The notes: generated by a model not told the origin, from the letters alone. DNA of 36,588 nt from Patescibacteria group bacterium (GCA_024653825.1 JANLHF010000016.1:1-36588); one strand, 5' to 3'. Shown: positions 16,434-24,020, numbered from the stretch's first letter. Numbers and translations are program-made.

Positions 16434-17108
16434 TTACCAAGGAAGTTTCTCGTTTTTGAACCAGAAGAATCCGGTCTCTGGAGACGTGAGCGTAAATTTA
16501 TAAATAGCCCCAACAGCCTCTTCAGGCGTGATATCTGCTTCATCGCCGCCCATAGCCGTCTTCACCCAGCCCGGATGTACAGAAGAGACGATGAGTCCAT
16601 CTTTTTTAAGTCGTTGCGCGAGGGTGCGCATATACATATTGAGAGCCGCTTTCGAGATTTTGTACGCGGGATAATGATTCGGCCAGTGACTCTCGAGATG
16701 GCCAGTTTGCTCGAGCGAACCGGCGGTCGAAGAGATAAAAATAATGTGTCCGTGCGGCGCCATACCAGCAATTAGATGTTCGGTAAAATCCGCCGTGCCT
16801 ATGAGGTTGACCTCAAGCGTAGCGCGAAGCCTCTCTGGAATCAGAGTAGTTTCATCTTCATCAAGCAGCACTCCGGCATTATTTATGAGAATATTTATTT
16901 TTTTACCAAGGCCATGTATTGCCTCTACACACTCCTTGGTGCTTTTCGTAGATGAAAGATTAAGCTTGCAGACAAAAAGATTTTCACGCGCAAAATCTGC
17001 AGTACCTGTCGTGGTTGTTCCAATCACAAAAAATCCTTTCTCGAGAAAGGTCTGTGCGAGCGCCTTTCCGATACCGCGCCCGACTCCGGTAATAAGTACT
17101 GTTTGCAT
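16434..17108 (-). CDS. Short-chain dehydrogenase/reductase
   Basis: A 224-residue classical SDR with a Rossmann fold. The cofactor loop is TGVGRGIG at about 7-14, NNAG follows strand 4, the catalytic serine is in FISSTAGS and the catalytic pair is YPAYKISK (YxxxK). TTTTGTADF after strand 2 lacks the acidic residue typical of strict NAD preference, so NADP is possible. The substrate is unknown. The long possible start at 17159 lies within the divergent pseudouridine synthase region; the ATG at 17108 begins the fold directly and is 7 nt after a TATACT box, so it is chosen. Confidence 0.92.
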   Translation of the reverse strand: MQTVLITGVGRGIGKALAQTFLEKGFFVIGTTTTGTADFARENLFVCKLNLSSTKSTKECVEAIHGLGKKINILINNAGVLLDEDETTLIPERLRATLEVNLIGTADFTEHLIAGMAPHGHIIFISSTAGSLEQTGHLESHWPNHYPAYKISKAALNMYMRTLAQRLKKDGLIVSSVHPGWVKTAMGGDEADITPEEAVGAIYKFTLTSPETGFFWFKNEKLPW

Positions 17109-17115
17109 TATGTAG

Positions 17116-17134
17116 AGTATATACCTAGTATAGT
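17116..17134. promoter_or_regulatory. Back-to-back -10 boxes, SDR / pseudouridine synthase
   Basis: TATACT on the minus strand (17121-17116) ends 7 nt before the SDR ATG. TATAGT on the plus strand (17129-17134) ends 6 nt before the pseudouridine synthase ATG. The start codons are only 32 bp apart, so both mRNAs are predicted leaderless. Confidence 0.68.
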
Positions 17135-17140
17135 TCCAAC

Positions 17141-17863
17141 ATGCTAAAACCTGTCGCAAAGCCCGCTGATGAATACCCGATGCGTATCAATAAATACCTC
17201 GCGCACGAGGGGATTTCAACGCGCCGAGGCGCCGACGAACTTATCGCTCGCGGGAAGGTGCTCATTAACGGTCGCGTCGCTACCCTCGGCGAGAAGGTCA
17301 ATAAAGGAGATAAAGTCGAGCTCCGCGGAAAGGACGCTTCAAAAAAGTATCTCTATTATGCTTACAACAAGCCGGTCGGCGTCATCACCCACTCTCCCCA
17401 GCTGGGAGAGAAAGACATTAAGGGAAGTGTCCCGATGGACGTCTTCCCTATCGGCCGATTGGACAAAGAATCGAGCGGACTCATCATTCTCACCAACGAC
17501 GGTCGCGTCACCGATCGTCTGCTTAATCCGGAATACGATCATGATAAGGAGTATCGCGTGCGTGTGAACGAGACGCTCCGCGAGGCTTTTAAGAAGACGA
17601 TGGAAGGAGGCGTCGATATCGAGGGATACCTCACGGCGCCCTGCGTCGTGCGTAAGACGGGGCCGAAGAGTTTTAACATCACGCTAACCGAGGGCAAGAA
17701 ACATCAGATACGTCGCATGGTCGCGGCGCTTCACAACACCGTCATCGAACTCGAGCGCACACGCATATTGAATATTCGACTTGAAGACTTGAAGCCGGGC
17801 GCCTGGCGCCCCATAGAAGGAGAAGAACTAAAAGACTTTCTCACGAAAATCGGAATGAAATAA
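17141..17863 (+). CDS. RluF/RsuA-family rRNA pseudouridine synthase
   Basis: A 240-residue pseudouridine synthase that isomerises uridines in rRNA. An S4 RNA-binding domain (about 13-60, MRINKYLAHEGISTRRGADELI) precedes the catalytic domain. The catalytic aspartate is in IGRLDKESSGLIILTNDG (D108). PEYDHDKEY and the C-terminal KKHQIRRM and LERTRILNI stretches resemble RluF more than RsuA or RluB, so a 23S rRNA target is likely but not proven. The ATG is 6 nt after TATAGT. The histidine phosphatase gene follows after 60 bp with its own promoter. Confidence 0.92.
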   Translation: MLKPVAKPADEYPMRINKYLAHEGISTRRGADELIARGKVLINGRVATLGEKVNKGDKVELRGKDASKKYLYYAYNKPVGVITHSPQLGEKDIKGSVPMDVFPIGRLDKESSGLIILTNDGRVTDRLLNPEYDHDKEYRVRVNETLREAFKKTMEGGVDIEGYLTAPCVVRKTGPKSFNITLTEGKKHQIRRMVAALHNTVIELERTRILNIRLEDLKPGAWRPIEGEELKDFLTKIGMK

Positions 17864-17865
17864 AA

Positions 17866-17895
17866 TTGACTTCCTCATCCCCTTCGGGCTTAATG
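17866..17895 (+). promoter_or_regulatory. Predicted promoter of histidine phosphatase gene
   Basis: TTGACT (17866-17871), an 18-nt spacer and TTAATG (17890-17895). A leader of about 22 nt containing AGGAG would follow. Confidence 0.5.
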
Positions 17896-17923
17896 AGGCC
17901 AGATTAACACAGGAGTTCTTACT

Positions 17924-18739
17924 ATGACATTACCGATAGATCTGGTACTTGTGCGCCACGGGCAGTCCGAAGGGAATAAAGCGAAGCGCCTTTCAGAAGC
18001 GGGCGACGACAGCGCATACACGGACGATTTCCTCATCAGACATTCCGCCGGTTTCCGCTTGACCGACAAAGGGCGCGAGCAAGCGCTTCAAACAGGCAAA
18101 TTTCTGCGGAAGGACTGGTTCGGAAATTACACCGGATTCAACCGCTACATCACTTCGGAGTATCTCCGGGCAATGGAAACAGCCGGGCATCTACAGTTGC
18201 CGGGCGCTGAATGGTACTGCGAACCGTATCTGACCGAGCGCGACTGGGGTGAGCTCGATATCTACCCCGAAAATGAACGACAAGAAAGATTCGGTGCGGA
18301 ATTACAACGCCGAGAAATCGAACCGTTCTTCTGGAGACCCCCGAACGGAGAATCGTTCTTGGGACTGTGCCGACGCGTCGATCGCGTCCTGGATACTCTC
18401 CATCGCGAATGCAGTGACAAACACGTGCTTATCGTCTGTCACGGCGAAGTAATGCGCGCATTCCAGGTACGGATTGAGCGCATATCACAGGTACGATTCA
18501 AAGAGTTGATGCTCTCGAGAAAAAGCGAAGATCGCATCTATAACTGCCAGGTCGTGCATTACACACGAGCCAATCCAGCTGACGGCGCGCTCTCTCCGTA
18601 TGCGGGATGGGTGAAGTGGACTCGGCCGACTGATACACCCGTCACGACGTCGGGCTGGCAGAAGATCATACGGCCTCCGCACTATTCGAACGAAAAACTA
18701 CTGGAAGTCGTCAGTCGCACACCTGCAATGATCAGGTAA
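17924..18739 (+). CDS. Histidine phosphatase superfamily protein (phosphoglycerate mutase-like)
   Basis: A 271-residue member of the histidine phosphatase superfamily. The phospho-acceptor motif is VRHGQSEGN (R11, H12), the acid region is LTERDWGELDI, and the second histidine is in IVCHGEVMRAF. The last 70 residues beyond the fold (YTRANPADGALSPYAGW onward) are a tail I do not recognise. Substrate unknown: phosphatase or cofactor-dependent mutase are both possible, but the length and tail do not match GpmA. AGGAG lies 8 nt before the ATG. It has an own promoter and an intrinsic terminator, so it is a single-gene unit. Confidence 0.85.
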   Translation: MTLPIDLVLVRHGQSEGNKAKRLSEAGDDSAYTDDFLIRHSAGFRLTDKGREQALQTGKFLRKDWFGNYTGFNRYITSEYLRAMETAGHLQLPGAEWYCEPYLTERDWGELDIYPENERQERFGAELQRREIEPFFWRPPNGESFLGLCRRVDRVLDTLHRECSDKHVLIVCHGEVMRAFQVRIERISQVRFKELMLSRKSEDRIYNCQVVHYTRANPADGALSPYAGWVKWTRPTDTPVTTSGWQKIIRPPHYSNEKLLEVVSRTPAMIR

Positions 18740-18752
18740 AGAAGTCTGTCAC

Positions 18753-18783
18753 CCCGGCGCATCCTGCGCCGGGTTTTATTTTG
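18753..18783 (+). terminator. Intrinsic terminator after histidine phosphatase gene
   Basis: CCCGGCGCA (18753-18761), loop TCC, TGCGCCGGG (18765-18773), then TTTTATTTTG. Confidence 0.88.
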
Positions 18784-18784
18784 T

Positions 18785-18813
18785 TTGCATTTTTTGAGTT
18801 TTATTGCTAGATT
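18785..18813 (+). promoter_or_regulatory. Predicted promoter of MBL-fold hydrolase gene
   Basis: TTGCAT (18785-18790), a 17-nt T-rich spacer ending TTGC, and TAGATT (18808-18813). It lies directly behind the preceding terminator. The leader would be about 60 nt. Confidence 0.55.
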
Positions 18814-18880
18814 TCTGGGCGAAGGTTCTTTCTCAACACAGTCAACAACGGCGCCTTAATCGGCGCGAATGGAGGAAATG

Positions 18881-19837
18881 ATGAGAATCACGACGTGGGG
18901 TACCCGCGGTTCGATGCCCGTCTCTTCGCCGGCCAGAGTGAAGCACGGTGGCAATACGACCTGCGTACAGATTCAGTCGGGCTGCATACCGGGCAACATG
19001 GTGCTCGTGATTGACTCGGGGACGGGAATCTTCCCCTGCTCCGCGCAGTACATCGCGATAAAACCGCGTCTCGCAATTCTACAGACGCACTGGCACAAGG
19101 ATCATCTCGACGGTTTGACCATGGCTCCGCACGCACACGCAGACCACGCTCGCGTGTCCGTGTACGGTCCTGAAGAGAACGGCTTCGGCCCAACTGAAGC
19201 AATGAAATGGCTCTTTCAGAAGCCCATATTCCCGCGAGAGTTCGCACAGATTGAGCATCGGTTCACCTGTACCACGCTTGGTAATCCGGGCAACCGGGTG
19301 ATCGTCGTTCATCCGAAGGCGGGCATCAACCTGATCACCATGGCGGAATACCTGACGGCAGGCACGAACAAGCAGCTGCATCTGGGCGACCAGTGGCACG
19401 ATGCAGCCGAGTGCATGATCATTACCATGTACAAAACGGCGCATCCCGACTTCGCAATCTCGTACCGCGTTGTCGAGAACCCAACGGGCAAGGTGTTCGT
19501 CTTCGTGACCGATCACGAGAAGCAGGCCGAGCATTCAAAGGACCTGCTCGACCACGTACGCGACGCTGACGTCTTGATCCAAGACGCCCAATACACCGAA
19601 GAGGTGTACGCCACGCGGACCGCAGGCTTCGGCCACGGCACGGCACATTACTGCGTCGAGGTGGCCATTCGAGCCAAGGCGAAGAAGTTGTATCTGACGC
19701 ATCACGACCCGATGGCGACCGACGAAGACATCGACCATATGGTCGAAGACGCGTGGTGGTTCGCGAGGAACATCATCGAACCGCTCTCGCTTCTCAAGAT
19801 CGAAGCCGCCTCAGACTATATGAAAATCGAGGTCTGA
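18881..19837 (+). CDS. MBL-fold metallohydrolase, PhnP/cyclic phosphodiesterase-like
   Basis: A 318-residue metallo-beta-lactamase-fold enzyme. It opens with WGTRGSMPVSSPARVKHGGN (residues 6-25), the hallmark of the COG1235/PhnP-like branch. The metal motif THWHKDH at about 69-75 fits HxHxDH. Later ligands are DHE near 211 and the THHDP motif near 277. The family hydrolyses phosphodiesters such as cyclic nucleotides or cyclic phosphoribose; the actual substrate is unknown. An ATG at 18869 is also in frame, but GGAGG overlaps it; the ATG at 18881 has a 5-nt spacing to GGAGG and starts at the conserved motif. No signal peptide is seen. Confidence 0.88.
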   Translation: MRITTWGTRGSMPVSSPARVKHGGNTTCVQIQSGCIPGNMVLVIDSGTGIFPCSAQYIAIKPRLAILQTHWHKDHLDGLTMAPHAHADHARVSVYGPEENGFGPTEAMKWLFQKPIFPREFAQIEHRFTCTTLGNPGNRVIVVHPKAGINLITMAEYLTAGTNKQLHLGDQWHDAAECMIITMYKTAHPDFAISYRVVENPTGKVFVFVTDHEKQAEHSKDLLDHVRDADVLIQDAQYTEEVYATRTAGFGHGTAHYCVEVAIRAKAKKLYLTHHDPMATDEDIDHMVEDAWWFARNIIEPLSLLKIEAASDYMKIEV

Positions 19838-19846
19838 CTTCCCTCT

Positions 19847-19882
19847 CGCCGCGTTCCACAACGGAACGTGGCGATTTCTTTT
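19847..19882 (+). terminator. Intrinsic terminator after MBL-fold gene
   Basis: CGCCGCGTTCC (19847-19857) pairs with GGAACGTGGCG (19863-19873), with one G-T pair, followed by ATTTCTTTT. Confidence 0.75.
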
Positions 19883-20252
19883 AGCCGATAAAGAAGAAGT
19901 AGACGCCGGCAACGAGAATGATGATGCCGTAAAGATTGACCGACTCTAGGAACTTTTTTGTAACCATTTTGTGAAGCACCTCAGGAGCGAGGATATACAT
20001 AACGCCCTTAGCAAGAGTCAGCCACAAGAGGATAGTGACAAGCGTGCGCCAAGTGCCGTCCCAAATATTGTTTTGGAGCAGGAACACGGTTGACAGAAAG
20101 ATGAGCATCGCACCGGCAAGATACATAATGGCCGGATGATCAAAGAGGTCTTTGAGTATATTTGCGAGCGTTTTACCGCGAAACATAAGAAAGAGGCCAC
20201 TGACAATGAAATACACTCCTAATACTTTGGCGACAAGCAACGGAATTTCCAT
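19881..20252 (-). CDS. Four-helix membrane protein, unknown function
   Basis: A 123-residue integral membrane protein with four hydrophobic segments near residues 5-25, 40-60, 68-88 and 102-122. Short charged loops include FRGKTLANILKDLFDHP (24-40). No catalytic motif is visible and I do not recognise the family by name. It lies downstream of msrB in the same direction, 87 bp away. It may have its own start signals, but I see no convincing promoter within the AT-rich 20253-20339 gap. Confidence 0.75.
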   Translation of the reverse strand: MEIPLLVAKVLGVYFIVSGLFLMFRGKTLANILKDLFDHPAIMYLAGAMLIFLSTVFLLQNNIWDGTWRTLVTILLWLTLAKGVMYILAPEVLHKMVTKKFLESVNLYGIIILVAGVYFFFIG

Positions 20253-20339
20253 AATGAATCAATAATGACTAATGAATATATGGTACCACTCTTCCCCGTG
20301 GTCAATCTGCCGCGTTTGGGAAAGCGCGACGCCAGTATT

Positions 20340-20711
20340 TCACTTTTTTTTAAAATCTAGGCAGACGGAGTTGATACAATATCGCTTACCACCCGCCTCT
20401 GCGGGGCCATCATCAAAGACGTGCCCGAGGTGCGCCCCACAGGTCTTGCACACAACTTCCGTGCGCGCCATGCCAAGACTTGTGTCTTGTTTCAGTTCAA
20501 CGTGCTCCAAATTAACCGGGTCGGTAAAGCTTGGCCAGCCAGTACCGGAATCAAACTTTGTGTCGGACGAGAAAAGTTCCGCCCCACATACTGCGCACTT
20601 ATAGGTGCCATTCTCATGATTGTTCACGTATGTGCCAGTAAACGGCATCTCGGTCCCGCCCTCGCGCGCGACACGACGGAGTTCCGGCGAGAGTTCTTCG
20701 TCTTTTTTCAT
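20340..20711 (-). CDS. msrB: Peptide-methionine (R)-S-oxide reductase MsrB
   Basis: A 123-residue MsrB, reducing the R epimer of methionine sulfoxide in proteins. The structural zinc site is two CxxC pairs, C39/C42 (CAVC) and C88/C91 (CKTC). The catalytic cysteine is C112 in RYCINS. GTGWPSF at 56-62 and HLGHVFDDGP at 94-103 are family hallmarks. There is no signal peptide, so it is expected in the cytoplasm. Its ATG overlaps the msrA stop by four bases, consistent with translational coupling. It is the last gene of the redox operon that begins at 23306. Confidence 0.95.
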   Translation of the reverse strand: MKKDEELSPELRRVAREGGTEMPFTGTYVNNHENGTYKCAVCGAELFSSDTKFDSGTGWPSFTDPVNLEHVELKQDTSLGMARTEVVCKTCGAHLGHVFDDGPAEAGGKRYCINSVCLDFKKK

Positions 20712-21253
20712 GGTGTTTTATTAGATTTAAGTAATTCAGCAAATTCTTTCTGCACTTTCTCCACCTTGGGATTAATGACAAGGTTGCAGTACGCCTTCTC
20801 GGGGTTGCGTGCGAAGTAATTGCGATGGTCGGGCTCCGCCTCGTAGAACGCAGTTAAGGGCTGCACCTCCGTTACGACGCGCCCGCCCTCCTTTGATGAT
20901 GCATCTATTTCGCGAATGAACGCCTCCGCCTCTTCTTTCTGCGCGGGCGTCGTATAAAGAATGATGGATCGATATTGCGTGCCGACATCGTTTCCCTGCC
21001 GGTTGAGCGTTGTCGGGTCATGCGTCGCGAAGAATACTGTCATAAGCGTACGGAATGACACTTTCGCCGGGTCGTACATTATCCGCGTCACCTCTGCGTG
21101 TCCAGTATCGCCGGTACACACTCGCTCATACGTCGGGTTCGGCGTCGTCCCGCCTGCATAGCCGGGTATAACCGACTCTACACCGTCCAGCATGGTGAAT
21201 ACTGCCTCGGTACACCAGAAGCAACCACCACCAAATACTGCAATTTCTTTCAT
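20708..21253 (-). CDS. msrA: Peptide-methionine (S)-S-oxide reductase MsrA
   Basis: A 181-residue MsrA, reducing the S epimer of methionine sulfoxide. The catalytic motif is GGCFWCTEAVF with C11 as the nucleophile. GYAGGTTPNPTYERVCTGDTGHAE follows and YRSIILYTTPAQKEEA is typical. The protein ends near the FAELLKSNKTP tail and lacks a signal peptide. It starts 18 bp after the thioredoxin gene and overlaps msrB by four bases. Being encoded with a membrane electron carrier (CcdA) and an exported thioredoxin is notable because this MsrA looks cytosolic; the cytosolic thioredoxin system would have to reduce it, or the operon groups enzymes for both sides of the membrane. Confidence 0.95.
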   Translation of the reverse strand: MKEIAVFGGGCFWCTEAVFTMLDGVESVIPGYAGGTTPNPTYERVCTGDTGHAEVTRIMYDPAKVSFRTLMTVFFATHDPTTLNRQGNDVGTQYRSIILYTTPAQKEEAEAFIREIDASSKEGGRVVTEVQPLTAFYEAEPDHRNYFARNPEKAYCNLVINPKVEKVQKEFAELLKSNKTP

Positions 21254-21271
21254 AAGAATATGGTACTACGT

Positions 21272-22360
21272 TTAGCCGAAGGTAAATGCGTACAGACGCA
21301 ATCCCTTCCCTTTTACATTCAGCTTGAGCACGTGCTCACCGGCCTGCGGGTTGCGTATCAGTTTGTAGAGCCGACTTTCTTTCATAACAACGACGCCTCC
21401 CGACACATCTTCGCCGCCCGCATCTCCAACCGGCATGCCGTCTTGCAGGACTTCAACTGAGATGGCCGTGTCCGCTTCAGCAACGATGTATACGTTTTTC
21501 GCATTGTAGCGGTACACCGCGGAAGCGCTTGAAACCGATTCAGCATACTCGGGAGCGATGCTCCACGTCCCGCCGAGGTACAACACGTTTGGCGAAGACG
21601 TCTGCGGCAATGAGAACGTCTGCTCACCTGCGCGCCCCGGTGTCCCGTTTGCGAGGTATCTGTTCCGGGAGGAACCGAAGTACGTCTCAGGACTTTCCGC
21701 GGCAGTGATTTCCGCTGGCATCTCTGAGACGGCGAGCGCACTGTCCGTCGCCGGTGCATTCATACCAAGCACCTGCGCACGTTCGGCGAGCAGTTCGCGA
21801 ATCTTCATCTCGGTCTCCTCGTAGGAACCTTCACCGATATGGTCGTAGACGACGTTGCCATAGATATCGATGATGTACTTACGCGGCCAGTACTGATTGC
21901 CGTACGCATTCCACGTCGCGTAGTCATTATCAAGCACAATCGGATAGGTAATGCCGAATGTCTTCATTGCCTTACGCACGTTGTCGATATCCTTTTCAAA
22001 TGCAAATTCCGGCGTATGGATACCGATAATCTCGAGCCCCTGATCTTTATATGTTGCATACAACGCCTTCATATACGGGAACGTACGTTGACAGTTGATA
22101 CAGCTGTAGGTCAGGAAATCTACCACAATTACCTTCTTGCCGACGAGCTCTTTAATGGTGACGCCGTCGGTGTTTACGAACCCGGATGGATTTACTATTT
22201 CCGTATACGGGACGCCCGTGGATACCGCTTTCGTCTGTGCACCGGTAGGAGAGAGTGCTGATCCTTGCTGTACCGGCGCGGGCGACGCGAGAAACAGGAA
22301 CAGAAGTCCGACGACGACGACGCCAGACACAATCGCACTAATAGTATATTCTGCTTTCAT
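21272..22360 (-). CDS. Membrane-anchored DipZ-like thioredoxin domain protein
   Basis: A 362-residue protein with an N-terminal membrane anchor (about 7-26), a thioredoxin-like/redoxin domain (about 50-190) and a C-terminal beta-rich domain (about 225-362). The redox site is YSCINCQR, with C87 and C90. The long DNDYATWNAYGNQYWPRKYIID stretch and the C-terminal domain are those of DipZ/TlpA-type proteins. It lies 3 bp after a ccdA gene, so the two together make a split DipZ: CcdA passes electrons across the membrane to this extracytoplasmic thioredoxin. Likely clients are disulfides or oxidised proteins of the cell surface. No promoter is needed inside the operon. Confidence 0.9.
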   Translation of the reverse strand: MKAEYTISAIVSGVVVVGLLFLFLASPAPVQQGSALSPTGAQTKAVSTGVPYTEIVNPSGFVNTDGVTIKELVGKKVIVVDFLTYSCINCQRTFPYMKALYATYKDQGLEIIGIHTPEFAFEKDIDNVRKAMKTFGITYPIVLDNDYATWNAYGNQYWPRKYIIDIYGNVVYDHIGEGSYEETEMKIRELLAERAQVLGMNAPATDSALAVSEMPAEITAAESPETYFGSSRNRYLANGTPGRAGEQTFSLPQTSSPNVLYLGGTWSIAPEYAESVSSASAVYRYNAKNVYIVAEADTAISVEVLQDGMPVGDAGGEDVSGGVVVMKESRLYKLIRNPQAGEHVLKLNVKGKGLRLYAFTFG

Positions 22361-22363
22361 AAT

Positions 22364-23089
22364 TTATTTCACTTTCTCTAATAAGAGCTGTTCGAACTTG
22401 GTAACATCCGGGAAACCGACATCAAGAATCAGAATTTCGAGCCTCTTCTCGTAGCCAGTGATAATCAATAATCCAAGAATGACGAAGAGGATGCCGATGC
22501 CGCGTTTAAGATACCCTCGCGAGTCGGACACCCTCGTCAGACGGTCAGCGAAACGCTGTCCGAGAAGCGCGATGAGCAAGAGGACGAGCGCGAGGCCGAT
22601 AACATACGCGAGGATATACGCGGTCCCGAGCGCAAACGATACGGGAAGTACCGACGCGAGAATAACGAAGTAGGTCGGCGAACAAGTAGCAAACACGGGG
22701 CCCAAACCTGCACCGATGAGCATGTCACCGAGAACGCTCTTACGCTGGTAGCCACTGCCAACGAGCTTATTTGAACCGGCTGACATCTTCGCAATGCCGG
22801 GAATCCTCTCCCAGAGCGACGGGAAGATGAGCGTGAGACCGAAAAACAGAACAATGCCACCGGAGAGATACGCCCAGAATTGCGGCGGCACCATAATGAA
22901 TACGGTGGACACTTTCAAGAGATACGTGAAGACGATGACCGAGAGAGCTAGAGACCCCACCACAATATAGGGAGTCGCACGGCTTCTTCCCGAAGCCGAA
23001 GTCCCTATGACAACCGGTAAGAGCGGTAGTACGCAGGGTGCGAGTACCGTTAACACGCCCGCGATGAATGAGACGAAAAGGAGCGTCAT
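22364..23089 (-). CDS. ccdA: CcdA/DsbD-type thiol electron transporter
   Basis: A 241-residue polytopic protein with six hydrophobic segments, of the CcdA family that carries reducing equivalents from cytoplasmic thioredoxin to the outside. The two redox cysteines are in LAPCVLP (C19) and FATCSPTY (C136), each in the expected helix with adjacent prolines. It starts one base after the stop of the small Met-rich gene and is followed after 3 bp by the DipZ-like thioredoxin, its probable acceptor. Cytochrome c biogenesis, the classical CcdA role, is unlikely in this kind of organism; surface thiol redox is the simpler reading. Confidence 0.93.
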   Translation of the reverse strand: MTLLFVSFIAGVLTVLAPCVLPLLPVVIGTSASGRSRATPYIVVGSLALSVIVFTYLLKVSTVFIMVPPQFWAYLSGGIVLFFGLTLIFPSLWERIPGIAKMSAGSNKLVGSGYQRKSVLGDMLIGAGLGPVFATCSPTYFVILASVLPVSFALGTAYILAYVIGLALVLLLIALLGQRFADRLTRVSDSRGYLKRGIGILFVILGLLIITGYEKRLEILILDVGFPDVTKFEQLLLEKVK

Positions 23090-23090
23090 G

Positions 23091-23306
23091 CTACTGCACT
23101 GCGCCCTCGTCCTGCATCATGGCGTCCGTGCCGGTCGCCACCATCATTTCATCCACGGGATTCACCATCGTATCGCCGGCGGGCACCATCATGGAATTGT
23201 CCTGTTGCATTATTGCGTCGCTGTCCGCGTCGCGCGGAGCAAACATCGCCCATCCCGCCCAGCCCAAGAGGATAACTGCTGCACCGATAATAAACGTCTT
23301 TGTCAT
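23091..23306 (-). CDS. Small membrane-anchored methionine-rich protein
   Basis: A 71-residue protein with one N-terminal transmembrane helix (about 5-21) and an acidic, extracytoplasmic tail of about 50 residues. The tail carries nine of the ten methionines of the protein, mostly as MM pairs in short acidic contexts: NSMMVPAGD, DEMMVATG and DAMMQDE. There are no cysteines or histidines. It is the first gene of an operon with ccdA, a thioredoxin, msrA and msrB, so the tail is a plausible sacrificial oxidant scavenger that is oxidised to methionine sulfoxide. A metal-binding role (copper through methionine) is an alternative. I do not recognise a named family. The start is ATG at 23306, with no Shine-Dalgarno site and a leader of about 30 nt. 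Confidence 0.75.
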   Translation of the reverse strand: MTKTFIIGAAVILLGWAGWAMFAPRDADSDAIMQQDNSMMVPAGDTMVNPVDEMMVATGTDAMMQDEGAVQ

Positions 23307-23330
23307 GTTTGATTGATTACGTGATAATTA

Positions 23331-23364
23331 AAAACTATGTCCCCAGTATAGAGGGCATAGTTTT
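23331..23364. promoter_or_regulatory. Palindromic operator-like dyad over the redox operon promoter
   Basis: AAAACTATG (23331-23339) and CATAGTTTT (23356-23364) form a perfect 9-bp inverted repeat with a 16-bp centre. The symmetry continues partly inward (CCCC / GAGGG). The -10 box sits at the dyad centre, so a bound dimer would block polymerase. A regulator is not proven; the XRE gene at 23742 is the nearest candidate. Confidence 0.6.
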
Positions 23365-23373
23365 AGATGTAAA
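23345..23373 (-). promoter_or_regulatory. Promoter of the redox operon
   Basis: On the minus strand TTTACA (23373-23368), a 17-nt spacer and TATACT (23350-23345) make a near-consensus sigma-70 promoter. The start point would be near 23337, giving a leader of about 30 nt before the Met-rich gene. Confidence 0.75.
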
Positions 23374-23389
23374 GTCGGTTTTACACGGC

Positions 23390-23749
23390 TTAGAGATAGC
23401 GCTCGGCGTAGAGACGCGCGGCAAGCTTTGAGATGACCATAACTCCAAGTGCGATAGAGATCCACGGGTCAATCGCATGCGCGAGCCCTTGTGCGATAAG
23501 AGCAATGGTCAATACTGTGATGCCAGAGAGGTAGGCGACGCGTCCTGCATGCATGGTATGAAGGGCTTCACGTTCGTCACTAGATCGTTCGTACAATACG
23601 AATCCAGCCCACAGGCATGCAAGTGCCGCAGCCGCAAGAAGCGCGATCATCTGTGCCTTCGCAGGCATCCATAACATAAACGGGTCGGAGAGAAGTATGA
23701 GTAGGACGACGAGTACCGCAGCTGTACTGATGTACGAGAGTTTATTTGC
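23390..23749 (-). CDS. Four-helix membrane protein, DUF2178-like
   Basis: A 119-residue membrane protein with four hydrophobic segments (about 7-25, 31-53, 72-91 and 96-112 counted from ATG 23749). The loop YERSSDEREALHTMHAGR between helices 2 and 3 resembles small DUF2178-type proteins often paired with short XRE regulators; this family call is from memory of the pattern. A longer start at 23770 is possible, but ATG 23749 needs only an 8-bp overlap with the preceding regulator gene. Co-expression with the regulator is therefore likely, perhaps as a membrane signal input for it. Confidence 0.72.
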   Translation of the reverse strand, partial: ANKLSYISTAAVLVVLLILLSDPFMLWMPAKAQMIALLAAAALACLWAGFVLYERSSDEREALHTMHAGRVAYLSGITVLTIALIAQGLAHAIDPWISIALGVMVISKLAARLYAERYL

Positions 23750-23954
23750 CATAGGAAATGCGAAAGACATCCTCCACAGAGACCTTACATGCCGCGGCTA
23801 TTTTGAGCGCGAGCAGAACCGAGGGAGTGTAGTGCCCTTTCTCAATAGAGATGACCGTCTGACGGGTAACGCCAACTTTGTCCGCAAACGCTTCTTGGGT
23901 CAATCCTTTTTGAGTACGCAAGGTATACACGGAATTAGTGATATGTTCGGCCAT
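23742..23954 (-). CDS. Small XRE-family helix-turn-helix regulator
   Basis: A 70-residue single-domain Cro/C1-type DNA-binding protein. The helix-turn-helix covers about residues 18-40 (LTQEAFADKVGVTRQTVISIEKG), with the usual YTPSVLLALKIAAAC and VEDVF ends. Upstream in-frame starts at 24020 and 23993 would extend it with an unlike sequence and lie in or before the promoter, so ATG 23954 is chosen. The downstream gene (membrane protein) overlaps it. Such two-gene units often regulate themselves or a neighbouring operon; the palindrome at 23331-23364 is a possible target. No sensory domain is present. Confidence 0.88.
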   Translation of the reverse strand: MAEHITNSVYTLRTQKGLTQEAFADKVGVTRQTVISIEKGHYTPSVLLALKIAAACKVSVEDVFRISYGK

Positions 23955-23991
23955 GCAGGTGCGAATAGTGCTTCTGTATTCTGTAATATAC

Positions 23992-24020
23992 ATGATAAAT
24001 GCCGTCCGACAGATTGTCAA
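23992..24020 (-). promoter_or_regulatory. Promoter of the XRE regulator
   Basis: On the minus strand TTGACA (24020-24015), a 17-nt spacer and TATCAT (23997-23992). This is the consensus -35 and a good -10. The leader to ATG 23954 is about 30 nt, without an obvious Shine-Dalgarno site. Confidence 0.72.
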
